Shown here: piece by piece, positions 44,950-56,291 of the stretch
Layout of the letters: the number at the start of each line of letters is the position of its first letter
How positions within the stretch are numbered: the first letter of the stretch is position 1
Source: Rhodocollybia butyracea
Lineage: Eukaryota; Basidiomycota; Agaricomycetes; Agaricales; Omphalotaceae
DNA: 64,000 nt
NCBI GenBank assembly: GCA_015501585.1
Contig: JADNRY010000159.1
Span: 82,690-146,689 of the forward strand
Reading direction: 5' to 3'
Made by a program: the position numbers and the translations under genes
The notes under the pieces: generated by a model
Told to the model about the DNA's origin: nothing
The model's input: only the letters and a program-made list of their open reading frames with translations
Database searches by the model: none

Positions 44950-46799
44950 GCGAGCCCGAACATCGACCTCCTTTTTCTGTCACTCGAGCAGGATCTAACA
45001 CTCCGTCTTCACGCGGATCTAAACCAAGCATAGTCCGTGCGACTTCTGAAACAACTCACGTTGCCAAGAAGTCTTTAAAAGGGAAAGCGAAAGCAGATCC
45101 CACTGATACTACTCAAGCCAGTTCACGTACAAGGGGTGCTCCAGCCCGTGTGCAAGACAACTTGACTAGTCAAGTTTCATCTTCATCTTCATCTCTTCCT
45201 CGTATTCCCGAGGAAATCTCTCAGTTAGCTACAGCAGTTAACCAACTCTCGTCTTCTATTTTAAACAATCTTACAATGAGTACTACTACAAGCAATAACA
45301 ACCCGGGTTCGAGCGGGAACGCTGGAGGCTCTAGTGGAAACGCTGGAGGTTCGAGTGGTCCTGGCGGATCTGGTGGTGCAGCTCCCACGGGAACAAATGC
45401 TACGGTTGCACAATTGTTTGGAGACAAAATTAAGTTAACACAAGATGAGCTCGATGAATATAACTCGAAGTACCTTCCTAAGCGTAGTAAAACGGCGACA
45501 CTATTTAATAAAGATGATCCGTCTATGTTGAATGGTTGGATTGAGGATACTACTCGATTCATTGCCGCGGCAAACATTACCAAGGAAGCAGCGAAAGTGG
45601 CGTTGGCGTTGGACTGGATGACTTATTCCACTCGGGAAGCATACAAGTATCTACCCTCCGTCGCAACTCCTAATTTGCAACAGTTCTTTAGAGATTTACG
45701 AGCAATCTTCTCTGAATCGGTATATAGTGAGCTTGGTTCACGCCAAGAGCTCGAGATCTTAACCGGGAAGTTCACACCTCTGGACATTGGTAAACATCAA
45801 AAGATCATGATGTATAACCGAGAGTTTAAGAATCTCGTGGATAAGCTAATGAAACCGCCGGCAATCCTTTCCAACGCTGAAGCTGTTAAGGCATATCTTG
45901 TGCCCATGAGCGAAAGGTTGTATTTAGCGATTTCCGCGCATTTGTCACAGAATGTTACACATGTTCAGTTGTTGTCTCGTCGCCGTGAAGATCCTTATCT
46001 ACTTTCAGAAGTCATGGAAGCAGCCGAGAGTCCCGATTTCAGAACCCTCGATACCTATTATGGTAACGGAGCTCGTCCAACTGGATCTCAAGGTGTTCCT
46101 GACTCTGCCGAAACTTATAGTCGAGGTGCATTATCGTTCAGATTCTCTCCTCATCTTCCAGAGACCACTCCCGCGGATCCCGTGAAAGTGGAACCTAAGC
46201 AGGAAGAAGTGTCGGAAGTTCTCGCGGGAATCGCCTCGATTAAAGATACTATCGCTCTGAACAGGAAAGAGACTAATTTAGTCTTGGATGGTCACCAAAA
46301 GGCTATCTCCTCGATGATGAGCTTAATGAAGGATAATATAGAATCCAAACGCTCAGGATACACGTCAACGCAAGTTACTGCGCCGCAGAATACCTCGAAG
46401 ACCATTCCGGATTGGGGGCAGGGTTGTTTTATGTGCGGGTCACTAGAACATCGCATGTCGGAGTGCCAATTCTTTAATTCCTACAAGGATAAAGGATGGT
46501 TAGTTCCTGACACTACTCCCGGGTTGAAGAAGTATACTTTGCGCGATGGTACGCCATTGCCGAGGAACGACCCTAGTGAATCTCGCCCAGAAAAGATTGC
46601 AAGGATTGCAAAATCTAAAGGCTGGGATAAGGGTGGAACCAATGCATTCTTTGTCGAGGAAGAAGACTACTTGGATACTGAGGAGCAAGAGCCTCACCTC
46701 ACTTCGTTTTTGGCTTCCATGAAAAAGCTAATGGAGGAACATGAGACAAACGGTCGTTATATCGCTGGCTCCGGGGAATCCAAGGAGTCGGGAAACTAA
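44950..46799 (+). CDS. gag: Gag polyprotein
   Basis: The continuous frame runs from about 44950 (a Ser/Arg/Thr-rich start, FSVTRAGSNTPSSRGSKPS) to the stop at 46797. A Gly/Ser/Asn linker (NPGSSGNAGGSSGNAGGSSG) precedes the helical capsid region (LFNKDDPSMLNGWIEDTTRF to QNVTHVQLLSRRREDPYLL). One zinc knuckle is present: CFMCGSLEHRMSEC at about 46430. No ATG opens the frame upstream, except perhaps by joining the 44326-45033 frame, which continues SELRRSKRVPKPRERYNSS and shifts by one base near 44940. It is longer than most fungal Gag proteins. Confidence 0.8.
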
Positions 46800-46810
46800 T
46801 TGCTTCAGCG

Positions 46811-47524
46811 ATGCAGGGTAGAGTCACTAGAGGAAATACTCTAGGCAAGCAGGCAGACTCGAAAAAGCCCACATCTACGAAGGAATTGGTTAAGAAGGTA
46901 GGCCCGCCAACGAAAGGTACCCTTAGGGAACCCCTAATTGAAAAGCCACCACCTAAAAGCCCTGCTATTAAAGAGAAACATAAACAAGTGGAAGTCGTGA
47001 TTCCCGTGAAAAAGAAGTTTGTTGAGAAAGCTGTTGTCGGCGACGATGACGAGTTCTCTCGAGATAGAACTGGAATTATTCTTGATAAGGAAGCTGACGA
47101 AGAGTTCGCTCGGAGTCTGGCTGAATTAAGGGAAGAAGCTACTATTCCCGAGATAACTAAGGTTACTCATAGACCATTCGACGCGGTGAAACCACATGCG
47201 GTTCATCCCATTCCACGCAATCAACCACGTCTAGAAACCCAAGATAAAGACAATCCTGTCAAGGAGAAGTCTGTCGAGGATAATGGACCCAAATTCAATA
47301 TTAGAAGTGGATTTCACTTACCTGGAGTCGAGGAAGAAGTCGCTCGAAAGTTGTTCGATGCAGAAGTAACGCTGACATCAGAGGAGCTATTAGCGCTGAG
47401 CCGGCCTCTCCAGAAAATTATGTTAAGGAAAGCTAGGAACGTCGGGTTACTCCTACTAAGAGGAAGAATGCTTATGTTAGTACTCTCCTCGAAGATGGCA
47501 CTGAAGTACCTGAGAGACTCCTAA
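46811..47524 (+). CDS. Gag-Pol linker region, no clear protease
   Basis: Lys/Glu/Pro-rich. It ends with GFHLPGVEEEVARKLFDAEV and LTSEELLALSRPLQKIM, the stretch that precedes the aspartic protease in related basidiomycete elements. I cannot find a D(S/T)G catalytic motif between here and the RT, so the protease seems deleted. The last 25 residues are out of frame with the preceding conserved text (one-base shift near 47440). Confidence 0.6.
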   Translation: MQGRVTRGNTLGKQADSKKPTSTKELVKKVGPPTKGTLREPLIEKPPPKSPAIKEKHKQVEVVIPVKKKFVEKAVVGDDDEFSRDRTGIILDKEADEEFARSLAELREEATIPEITKVTHRPFDAVKPHAVHPIPRNQPRLETQDKDNPVKEKSVEDNGPKFNIRSGFHLPGVEEEVARKLFDAEVTLTSEELLALSRPLQKIMLRKARNVGLLLLRGRMLMLVLSSKMALKYLRDS

Positions 47525-47582
47525 GTTTCCTGGTTCCCCGAAATTTGTAAAAGGTGGAAAACCTCGTCGCAGCATACCCAAA

Positions 47583-48830
47583 TTGCTTCCTAGGCCTCTG
47601 TCTGACCTTCCACGAGTAAAAGATTATACCTATACACCGTATACAAAGCCCGAGAGTTATGAACCGCGCAAGAATTCAATTCCTCGGAAAAGAACTGCGA
47701 TTAAAGATCCCAAGAATGGGAAGGTTTATGATTTGGTCGATGCTTTTGGCGCAAAGAAATACAAACCAGTTGGTGTCAAAGTACATCCTGTGAAAGCGGA
47801 TCTACCCGAGGAATACAGAGTTCGACGGTGTATCACCGGCAATCCTCTCGAGGGAATGCCTGAATTATCACCCAATCCGCCTGAGTTCACTCCAACTGGA
47901 CGCTACACACAGGAAAGAAAAGAGATTATCGACGAAAATCACTCAGAGGATTTCCTATGGCCGGAAGAAAGGAAGTTGATTCATCACTTCATGATGCTTC
48001 AGGAACAAGCGTTTGCCTGGAATGCAGAGGAAGCTGGTACCTTCAAGGAAGAATTCTTCCCCGCGGTTAAAATTCCAGTACTCCCGCATGTTCCGTGGGT
48101 CATTCGTAACATTCCAATACCACCCGGGATCTTCGAGGACGTGTGTAAGATAATAAAACAAAAGATTGATGCAGGAGTTTACGAACCTAGTAGTGCCTCC
48201 TATCGCTCAAAGTGGTTTTGCGTAGTTAAAAAGGATGGAAAAAGTTTACGTTTGGTCCATAGTCTGGAACCCTTGAATGAAGTTACTATACAACATTCTA
48301 GTGTACCGCCGGCCCCGGCTGAAGTCTCTAGGGACTTCTGTAGTCGAGCTTGTGGAGCTACTTTTGATCTCTATGTCGGATACGATGAGAGGCCATTAGC
48401 AGTTTCCTCGAGGGATCTAACGACCTTTCAAACACCTTTTGGACCACACAGGCTCGTGAAATTACCAATGGGATGGACAAATTCCGTACCAATCTTCCAC
48501 AACGATGTAACCTATATCCTACAAGATGAAATTCCACATGTTACAGTCCCTATATCGACGATGTTCCCGTAAAAGGTCCGAATACTAGGTACGAACTTCC
48601 AGACGGAGGTTACGAGACCATATCAGAGAACGCCGGGATACGACGATTTGTTTGGGAACACATGCAGAATGTTAACCGGGTGTGTCAACGGATGAAATAT
48701 GCCGGGGGTACTTTCTCGGGGAAAAAGTCTTTCATTTGTAATCCTGAAATTATCGTCCTAGGACACCGTTGTACTTATGAAGGCAGGATGCCTGAGGCTG
48801 GGATTGCTGAATCAATCTTGACTTGCCCAA
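47583..48830 (+). CDS. pol: Gypsy reverse transcriptase (frameshifted at the YIDD motif)
   Basis: RT begins around EQAFAWNAEEAGTFKEEFFP. The palm has SKWFCVVKKDGKSLRLVHSL, then FQTPFGPHRLVKLPMGWTNS. The catalytic YIDDVP is encoded at 48551-48568 but lies one frame away from the text before it; the shift is at the CCC run just upstream. The frame then continues GYETISENAGIRRF and RVCQRMKYAGGTFSGKKS (48660-48730). RT copies the element RNA into DNA. Confidence 0.85.
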
Positions 48831-49950
48831 ATGCAAGAATAAGCACGACGTACGAGCTTTTCTTGGGACTGCTGGACAGTTGCGAATGTTTATCGAGAAC
48901 TACGCAAAGAAGGCAATGCCCTTGACCAAGTTAACTAGTGACATGGATTGGGAATGGGGAGATGAACAACAGGAAGCAATGGACGCTCTCAAGGATGGTG
49001 TAAGGAATGCCCCGGCACTCCAAAACATTAACTATGAGTGGGACGTTTGTCTCGCAGTTGACACTTCTTACAAAGCAGTGGGATGGTTTATTTATCAAAT
49101 AGATCCTGACGATCCTAAAGAGAAGTATTTTAATTACTTTGGATCAACTACGTTAAACGAGCGGGAAGCCCGGTTCTCTCAGTCTAAGAGAGAACTCTAT
49201 GGTCTCAAACTATCATTACAATCAAGCTATTACTTAGTCTATGGCTCTCGACGAATGACCGTGGAGACTGATGCAAGCTACATCAAGGGTATGTTAGATC
49301 ATCCCAGCTGTGGTCCGAACGCTACAATCAATAGATGGATTGAGGAGATCCGTAAGTTCCACTTCAAGATTTTACATGTGAAGGGTATTTTGCACGGACC
49401 AGATGGTTTGTCACGGAGACCTCCAGGCGGATATCAGTCCCCTCGACCACCAATCGACCCAGATGACTATGAAGATTACAATGATGGAGCTCCCGTTGAA
49501 CTTATCATGGGTGAAGGGGCCAAAGAACCTTTAGATTTTGAGTCCTTCAAGGACGACATTGACCCACGCAGTGGTTACCTCGGTGAGCTAGCTTGTCATC
49601 CTGAGGACATCCAGGAAGAACTCCAGGAAGCCCTCGATGACGAGAAAGCATCCGAACGTCACCGAAAATCGCTGATCAAAAGTCACGGAGAAATCTACTC
49701 TTCGTTCAGTCAAACACTTCATATTCCACAAGACTCCGCGGAATGGAGGGCTGATAACCCTTACCCTCGGGAACGTCGGTCGGAATGGGGAAATAAACTA
49801 GATGATATGTTACCTACTATTGCCAAGTGGCATACAGGTGATGAGAAGGATATCACAGAAAACATGAGCGCACCGGAAGCCCGAAGCTTTTTGCGTCAAG
49901 CAAAGAAATTCTTCGTGGATAAGAAAGGTCGCTTTATAAGAAGCTACTGA
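48823..49950 (+). CDS. pol: RT connection and RNase H domain
   Basis: HDVRAFLGTAGQLRMFIENY and AMPLTKLTSDMDWEW are the RT thumb/connection. The RNase H-like part has CLAVDTSYKAVGWFIYQ, REARFSQSKRELYGLKLSL, MTVETDASYIKGML and HVKGILHGPDGLSRRP, the expected D-E-D order. A spacer of about 170 residues leads to the integrase. The frame stops at 49950, a few codons before the integrase zinc-binding domain. Confidence 0.85.
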   Translation: MPKCKNKHDVRAFLGTAGQLRMFIENYAKKAMPLTKLTSDMDWEWGDEQQEAMDALKDGVRNAPALQNINYEWDVCLAVDTSYKAVGWFIYQIDPDDPKEKYFNYFGSTTLNEREARFSQSKRELYGLKLSLQSSYYLVYGSRRMTVETDASYIKGMLDHPSCGPNATINRWIEEIRKFHFKILHVKGILHGPDGLSRRPPGGYQSPRPPIDPDDYEDYNDGAPVELIMGEGAKEPLDFESFKDDIDPRSGYLGELACHPEDIQEELQEALDDEKASERHRKSLIKSHGEIYSSFSQTLHIPQDSAEWRADNPYPRERRSEWGNKLDDMLPTIAKWHTGDEKDITENMSAPEARSFLRQAKKFFVDKKGRFIRSY

Positions 49951-49951
49951 G

Positions 49952-51387
49952 GAAGGTGCTCAGCATCAATTAGTGGTTAGTCCTGACCGTCGAATGTATA
50001 TGCTACATTGCGCACATGATAGCTTAGCACATAAAGGAACATTTGCTACCCGCGAGTTCCTGGATCGACGTTTTTGGTGGCCTGATATGGAAAGCGATGT
50101 ACATTGGTATGTTGGCTCTTGCATTCCTTGTCAGAACCGTCAATTACGCCTTCTGAAGATTCCCCGGTCGTAACACATACTCCCTCATTGTTCCAGAAAG
50201 TGCATGTTGATACTATCAATATCACACCCGCGAGCAATAGGTGTAAGTATATTGTTCACGCTAGGGATTCTCTGTCAAGTTGGTCAGAAGCCCGGGCCTT
50301 ACCGCAAGAAAACGCGAAGTCCCTGGCCGAGTGGTTCTTTGACGACATAATCTGTCGTTGGGGATGTCCCGAGGAAGTTGTCACGGATAACGCCCGGTGA
50401 TGTTAGCCATGTTCGCCGGTGATGTTAGCCATGGTTAACTGGCTCGAGAATAAATATGGAATTCGAGGGATCCGGGTCTCGCCATATAATTCCCAAGGGA
50501 ATGGCAAAATCGAAAGAGCGCACTTTGATATTCGACAGGCTCTGGTAAAAGCGACTGGCGGCGATATCAAGAAGTGGTTCTACTTTCTTAAACATGTATT
50601 ATGGGCTGATAGAATAACGGCGAGGAGAGGTTTTGGTTGTTCACCATTCTTCTTGGTAACCGGCGCGGAACCATTATTACCTTTTGATATCGTTGAGTCT
50701 ACATGGTTGGTAAATCTACCAGATCGTATCTTGACTACCGAGGAATTATTGGGTTATCGCGCACAGGCCTTGTCAAAACATAGAACCTTTGTCGAGGACA
50801 TGCGAGAGCGTGTCACTGAAAATAAGAGAAGAGACCTAGGGAGTTCGAGAAGAAATATCGCCATGTCATCTTCGACTATGATTTCAAACGGGACGCTTGT
50901 TCAGGTTAGAAATACAGCGATCGAAAAGAATCTTGACAGGAAGATGTTCCCTAGATATATGGGACCTATGGTCGTTATCCGTAGAACTAGGGGAGGTTCT
51001 TACATTATCGCGGAAATGGATGGTACCGTGTTGAAAAGCAAAGTTGGTGCATTTAGGGTCTTACCCCACCGTTCCCGATACGAACCTATTAACTTACCCG
51101 AGGATATCCATGATCTCATCGACTTGACCAAGGATCAGTTAGACACCATGGTAAACGATGGTGATGACGATGAGGATGTGGAATTTATCCGTAAAGGGGG
51201 GGACCCCTTGTTTGATCAAATCCCTACCTTGAGAAAACCAGTAGACGGTGATGAAGTGGCTTATAACCCTGAAGAACCGGACTCTGACGAAGATTCAAGT
51301 GAGGAAGAGATTATACCGGAGACAGACGAAACTCCTTGTGTCAGAACCCGCGTGATGCGAAAAGTGATACCTAATAATGAACGCTAA
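49952..51387 (+). CDS. pol: Gypsy integrase, interrupted by small frameshifts
   Basis: The H2C2 zinc domain is HCAHDSLAHKG...CIPCQNRQ (50007-50140). The DDE core has VHVDTINI (D, 50203), VVTDNA (D, 50377) and QGNGKIERAH (E, 50505). The C-terminal part includes GTLVQVRNTAIEKNL and YIIAEMDGTVLKSKVGAFRV, a GPY/F-like module, and an acidic tail with a run of D/E. Breaks lie near 49950, 50155 and 50398. At the last one a 17-bp duplication adds extra bases. Confidence 0.85.
50396..50433 (+). repeat. 17-bp direct duplication inside integrase
   Basis: CGGTGATGTTAGCCATG occurs twice, at 50395-50411 and 50417-50433, separated by 5 bp. It breaks the frame right after the second catalytic Asp. Confidence 0.8.
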
Positions 51388-52399
51388 CGTGTTCGAGGGA
51401 TTTATAACACTATGCATTTTCTTCCCGTGGAAAGAAACTTACCTTTGTGACGAAGTTATGTTATTCTCGAGAATCCATGTTATCATCAATACACGTGGAT
51501 TTATTGGATTTTATGACTGTAATAGTCAGAGACCTATGTTAATGATATAAACAAGCAAATATAAGCTCAACTAGTACTTGGTTGCATGCGCCAGCACACC
51601 TTAAAACCCATGGGCTCAACTGGGGACAGTTGAATTCTTTAGTTTGGGGGAGGGAAGCGCACACCCCAAGCTATTGCAAGTTATTGCTTCAGGCAGTCCA
51701 TTAACATGAGGAAATTTTCGAAATTTTTGACGCTATTACCTTAGCAGATTAAAGATGTTTTCGAGATTCCCTTGGACAGGAATACACAATATTGTTGCTC
51801 AAAGCTTAGATTTTGACCTCACAAAATAACCGAGGACAAGAACAGAGCCTAAAAATATAATCCACGAGGGACATACAGTTACTCGAGGAAAATCAAGTTA
51901 ACAGTAACAACCTCCCAGGAAATAGCCGTCATATTGAAGGTCATTCCCGAGAGGTTCTACTTATGAGATACTGAGACTGAGAGTCAATATAACTGTATTA
52001 ATATATACAAGTAGATCTCAAGGTCTTGGGAATTTTCTTTTGACCTTATGATGGTGCTCTAAGGTGCCTACACATCATCTAGAACACAAAAGTACTGTCA
52101 AAGAATAAGAAAGTTATTAACAAATGTTATCAAGGAAATGATTGGAGTCCCCAATCAGGAGTCTAGGCGCCCGCGGCATATGCTGTCTTGTAGATCAATT
52201 CAATTGTTGACACCTGATTCACATAAGCGCCCGACGTCGAGAATGATCCCAGTTAAACTTAGGGGTAGTACGTCCAGACTAGCCCGCGGGAAAGGAATTA
52301 GAATGCTAAATGCCGAGAACATAAAAGGGATTGCTAGCAGAGTCGATCCTAGGCTTGGTGGGCTGACCGGGGACGGTCAGATCATTAGTTTGGGGGAGA
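51388..52399 (+). other. Non-coding 3' region of the Gypsy element with two polypurine tracts
   Basis: No convincing gene. The frame at 52138-52422 has no known domain and runs into the LTR. A polypurine tract TTAGTTTGGGGGAG abuts the 3' LTR (about 52386-52399), and a near-identical one, TTTAGTTTGGGGGAGGG, lies at about 51639-51655. Confidence 0.6.
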
Positions 52400-54671
52400 T
52401 ATTAGGCCTAAAATCGGCCTAAGGCGTGTAACCGTACATTTTGACACTTTGTACGTGTTATACAATGCAATAAGAGAGTTATACGGAGCCCGAGCGTGAT
52501 AGCTGTTGCCGAGGCAAAGAACTTAACAATAATACTCAGCGAGCCGTGAAGGTACGCCCACAAGCGTAGCCTAGAGCCAAGCTAGCGAGGATACCTGGGC
52601 TGCCCGGAGATGTAACGCTAGATCGTCAATCTAGTTATACCCAAGAGTGCATACTCTCTAAACTACAGGACATCTCGAAGCGGGATAAGTACTAAGCCAA
52701 CGCGTTACTCGAGGGAAGGAATTATGAGGGAAGGCATCCCTCGCACTAAGACCCCCAACGAGCTATGTTAAGATGTGGACTTTACAGTCCGTAACAATGG
52801 ACCAGAATGATCCCGAGGAAACCGTAAAGATCTATTCGCGGCACCGGTCGTAACCGTGAGGACGGTAGAAACATACTTAGCGGTCCTACGGAAAGCTACG
52901 CGCCGGGATAGCCTTGGCAAATCAAACATTTGATCTTAGAAATCATACACGGAAGGTCTTATCCGTTAAAGCCGACTATCGGGAATCACTTGTACATACT
53001 CAGCACAGTTGCTCGAGATTATCATAAGTGGTGTCGTTGGAAAGCTAGATAACAGGCCTTCTCGAGAGAATGTTAATCACACTCAGGATGGACAGAACTA
53101 TCCGAGGAATAGAATGAAACTCACCCAAGGGAAACCGGGCGGCGAGTGATCATGAAGTGCAAAGGTACTCCTGACCCCGGAGAATTGTGGAGTAATCGGA
53201 GAAACCTCGCTCGGATCAAAACACTCTAAAACTATGTTAATCCTCACGAAATCATATTTTACCTCTGATATATACCCAAGAATGGACTATTTCTTTATCG
53301 TGTGTACCATATATAGGCTGGAGTTTCCTTTCCGAGCCAGATTCCTCTGTTCCACTCTCTTTCCGTCTCTCTCCGTATCTGTTTCATCTATTTTTCGTAT
53401 TAAACTCTCTCTACTCAGTATATAAGCCAGATATATTTATTCAATAAGACAAGTTACTTGCCACCTCCCCTGTACGAGATTGGTTGTGTTCCTTCACCTC
53501 AAAGTTTCTTGCCCTCGACTTGACTGCTAAGACCAGTGCTCCGTAGAACGTCCCCTCGGGACTAGTAGCGTGACGCCTCCTGACTTGGTTATCTTTAGAA
53601 AGTAATAAACTTCACGAAGCTACTTGCCACCTCCCCTGTACGAGATTGGTTGTGTTCCTTCACCTCAGAGGATCTTTCCCTTGATTTGTATGTTAGGAAG
53701 TGAGCTCCGTAGAACGTCCTCGGGACTAGTAGCGTGACGCTTCTCTACTTAACTACGAGTTGGTTGTTAGTTTCTTCACCTAGTAAGTAGCTGGTCACCT
53801 CCCTACGTGTTCCCGCGGAGAAGTGTTAGTTGCTTCACAAAGTTGTTAGCCAGTCTCGACGCTTTACCGCGGAGTGACTGATAGTTTCTTCAAGGAGTTT
53901 GATTTACTGTCATATTACTTGCTCGGCAGAATTTGGCCTGTAATAGAATTTCACAAACTTCCTTTGGCCCACTTGAGAATCTGATCGAGTCTTGAGCGTG
54001 TGAGTTCCCTCGAGCTCCAGATCAACCTTAAATCTAGTTGCTTCCTTAGAGGGGACGGTTTCTAGTAAGGAATTATTTGGCTCCAGAGTGAGGGTTCCTT
54101 AGTCGACTTCCCTGTGAAGTTAGGCAAGCCACTAAGATTGTGGTACAAGTTCCTAGTGATTAAGTTCACTCACAATATTGTAGCTTGGCCCAGAGTTTGG
54201 TCGAGGACTTTACGGCGTCACAGCAGCTAGTGCCAGAGTTTGCCTAGGGTTGTTGACAAACCTCGAGATTACTATTCTAGCTAGAGCCAGAGTTTGCCTA
54301 GGAGAATCTTAGTTTCGTTGTATTGGTTTTGGTTTTGATTATTTGGTTTTGGACACATACACATTATTGGTTTTGGTTTGGTTATATTGATTCGGACATC
54401 CCAACGTTCCCTTGTACATATGTACACCCAGCTGGGCTTCCCTCGACTCAGTTCTAAGAGTTGTCCAAGCTTAGTTACCCACGTTAGCGCTACAGTCTTG
54501 AACCTGGAGCAGTCGCGCGCGTACATCCGATATTACAAAGCTTTCCCTCGGGGAATCTCTGACAACCCGCCCTCGCTCCCTTACATATCGATAGTCTGGT
54601 TAGGTGCGGTAGTGTTTTTGTTAGGTTGTTTTATAGCACCTTTCGCATACCTACACGTAAAGACCCAAATA
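52400..54671 (+). repeat. 3' LTR (LTR-A), 2272 bp
   Basis: Same length as the 5' LTR, differing by scattered point changes and balanced one-base indels. It ends CACGTAAAGACCCAAATA. Confidence 0.93.
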
Positions 54672-54913
54672 ACGCATTGCGGATGAATCACACTCCCTCC
54701 AATTTTTCACTGCTATACCATCACCGCCGTTGGAGTAGGGCACAGCGCTAGGCGCTATCTTATCTTAATCATTGTTTAGGTTTGCTTGCCAATGGCAGTA
54801 GATAGTCTATTAGGTATTGTACATACACAATCAATCAGCTACATTCACCTCGAGTATCATGCAACATCATAGTCTCAACCAGTCTATCTTGGTGATGAGA
54901 GTGATTCAAACCA

Positions 54914-56154
54914 ATGTTATACGTCCAGACATTAGAACAGGTACAAAGTAAAAGACTCAGGACTTGCAGATACTCTGGCTGGAGTGACAGCAGTGGATGT
55001 TTTGCAGTTAGAAGGTTCAGGACACCAGAAAACAGTCCATCAGAGGACTTCAAAGACATAGGAAACAATGTTCTGGTGGAGACACCATTGAACTCACCTG
55101 TGAAAAAGACCACAACACAACCGCAAGGCCAGAAAACCCAGGTACAGCCAAAAAAACTTGAGCCACACGAAACAGGCACAATAGCGGTGCAGAAAAAACC
55201 AACAAGGATGTCAAATGTCGTGCTAGTATGGTTCTTGGGAGATCCAGATGACCCTGTCCAACCCACAACATTTTTGCAGAATCATGAAACACAAATGATG
55301 GAGCTGGCGTTTGCCAGAATGGATTGGGTAGCGAACATAGAGCCATACCTTGAGCTAGACTCAAGGGCAGCAGAATGGTACCAGTGAGGTGGCAGCTGGC
55401 CCGACTTCAGAAAACTGTTCAACACCAAATTTCCTTCTCAGAAAAAAGAGAAAAAGTCCACGAAAACATATCTGGAGCTGCTTGAGGAGGAGACAATTAC
55501 CCACGAACTACTCTTGACAAAGAACATTGAAACCAACCAGCCATACCACAAGTACTGGGCTGACAAGTTGCTGCGCTTAGCAAAGGGTGCCAAAATTGAG
55601 AGCTCCAAGGTGCTGATCAGCACTATGTACAAGAATCTACCATATGCATTGAAAAGAGAGCTGGTAGATGAATTTGACAACTGGGAGAAATTCACGATGG
55701 CAATAAAGGATGTACGCATAGCAGTCGTAAAGGTGGAAGCCCAGCACGATATTGACAGACTAAAGCCATTGGTTATACCAGAAACCCCACAAACAAAGCT
55801 TGCTAATACATTTGCTAACACAAGGATCGAAACTCCGCCATCTCCCTCACCAATGAGAGCCTATAATAGCCTAGAGGAGGTGCGCCTGGTGCAGGCAGAG
55901 TCCATTGAGTAATGACTGAGCTTGACAAGAATGCGAAAGCAAGATTGAGGGCTGGGCTGGCGGCAAAGATACAGCACCCTGCGACGGCAGAAGGAAAGGA
56001 AAAGTGGAAGAGAGATCTGCAAGAGTGGGCAGCAGCACATGATTCCAGTCCGCTGAGCGAGACAACCATCCTCCCATTACAACCCGGAACGGTGCCAGTC
56101 TGCAGTGGTGAGTGCTTCAGATGTGGAGGTCCCGGTCATGGCAGGGGTGCCTAG
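54914..56154 (+). pseudogene. gag: Gag remnant of the second Gypsy
   Basis: RMSNVVLVWFLGDPDDPVQP and ELAFARMDWVANIEPYLELD lead to an in-frame TGA at 55384, then GGSWPDFRKLFNTKF and NQPYHKYWADKLLRLAKGAK continue the capsid region. A zinc knuckle starts CFRCGGPGHGRGA (56117) but the frame ends before the final Cys. The stop codons mark it as dead. Confidence 0.75.
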
Positions 56155-56291
56155 CCTGACAACTATCCTGAACGTGGAGAAGGACTGGCATATGTTCTGC
56201 CAGAGAGAGTTGGGATGTATCAGAGCTGCAGGAGTAAATGTGGTTCAGCAGACTGGTGGGTCAATCTTTGATGCGATGACTGAGTCAGGAA

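Larger units (their letters stand above)
42432..54671 (+). mobile_element. 12.2-kb Ty3/Gypsy element with two 2272-bp LTRs
   Basis: LTRs at 42432-44703 and 52400-54671 are the same length and nearly identical, so the insertion is young. Order is gag, RT, RNase H, integrase, with integrase last, which identifies Gypsy. Termini are TATT...AATA rather than TG...CA. Left and right flanks (ACTGG and ACGCA) show no target duplication. Pol is broken by single-base shifts. Confidence 0.92.

Noticed and set aside
44326..45033. Open frame crossing the 5' LTR/internal border with two hydrophobic segments
   Set aside because: It spans the primer binding site and has no plausible start. The hydrophobic part is LTR sequence that also occurs in the 3' LTR. 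Only the last part may contribute to Gag.
53234..53425. Conserved 63-codon frame in the LTR copies (17481, 43266, 53234)
   Set aside because: It is repeated only because the LTR is repeated. No start context or domain; the differences between copies do not suggest coding selection.
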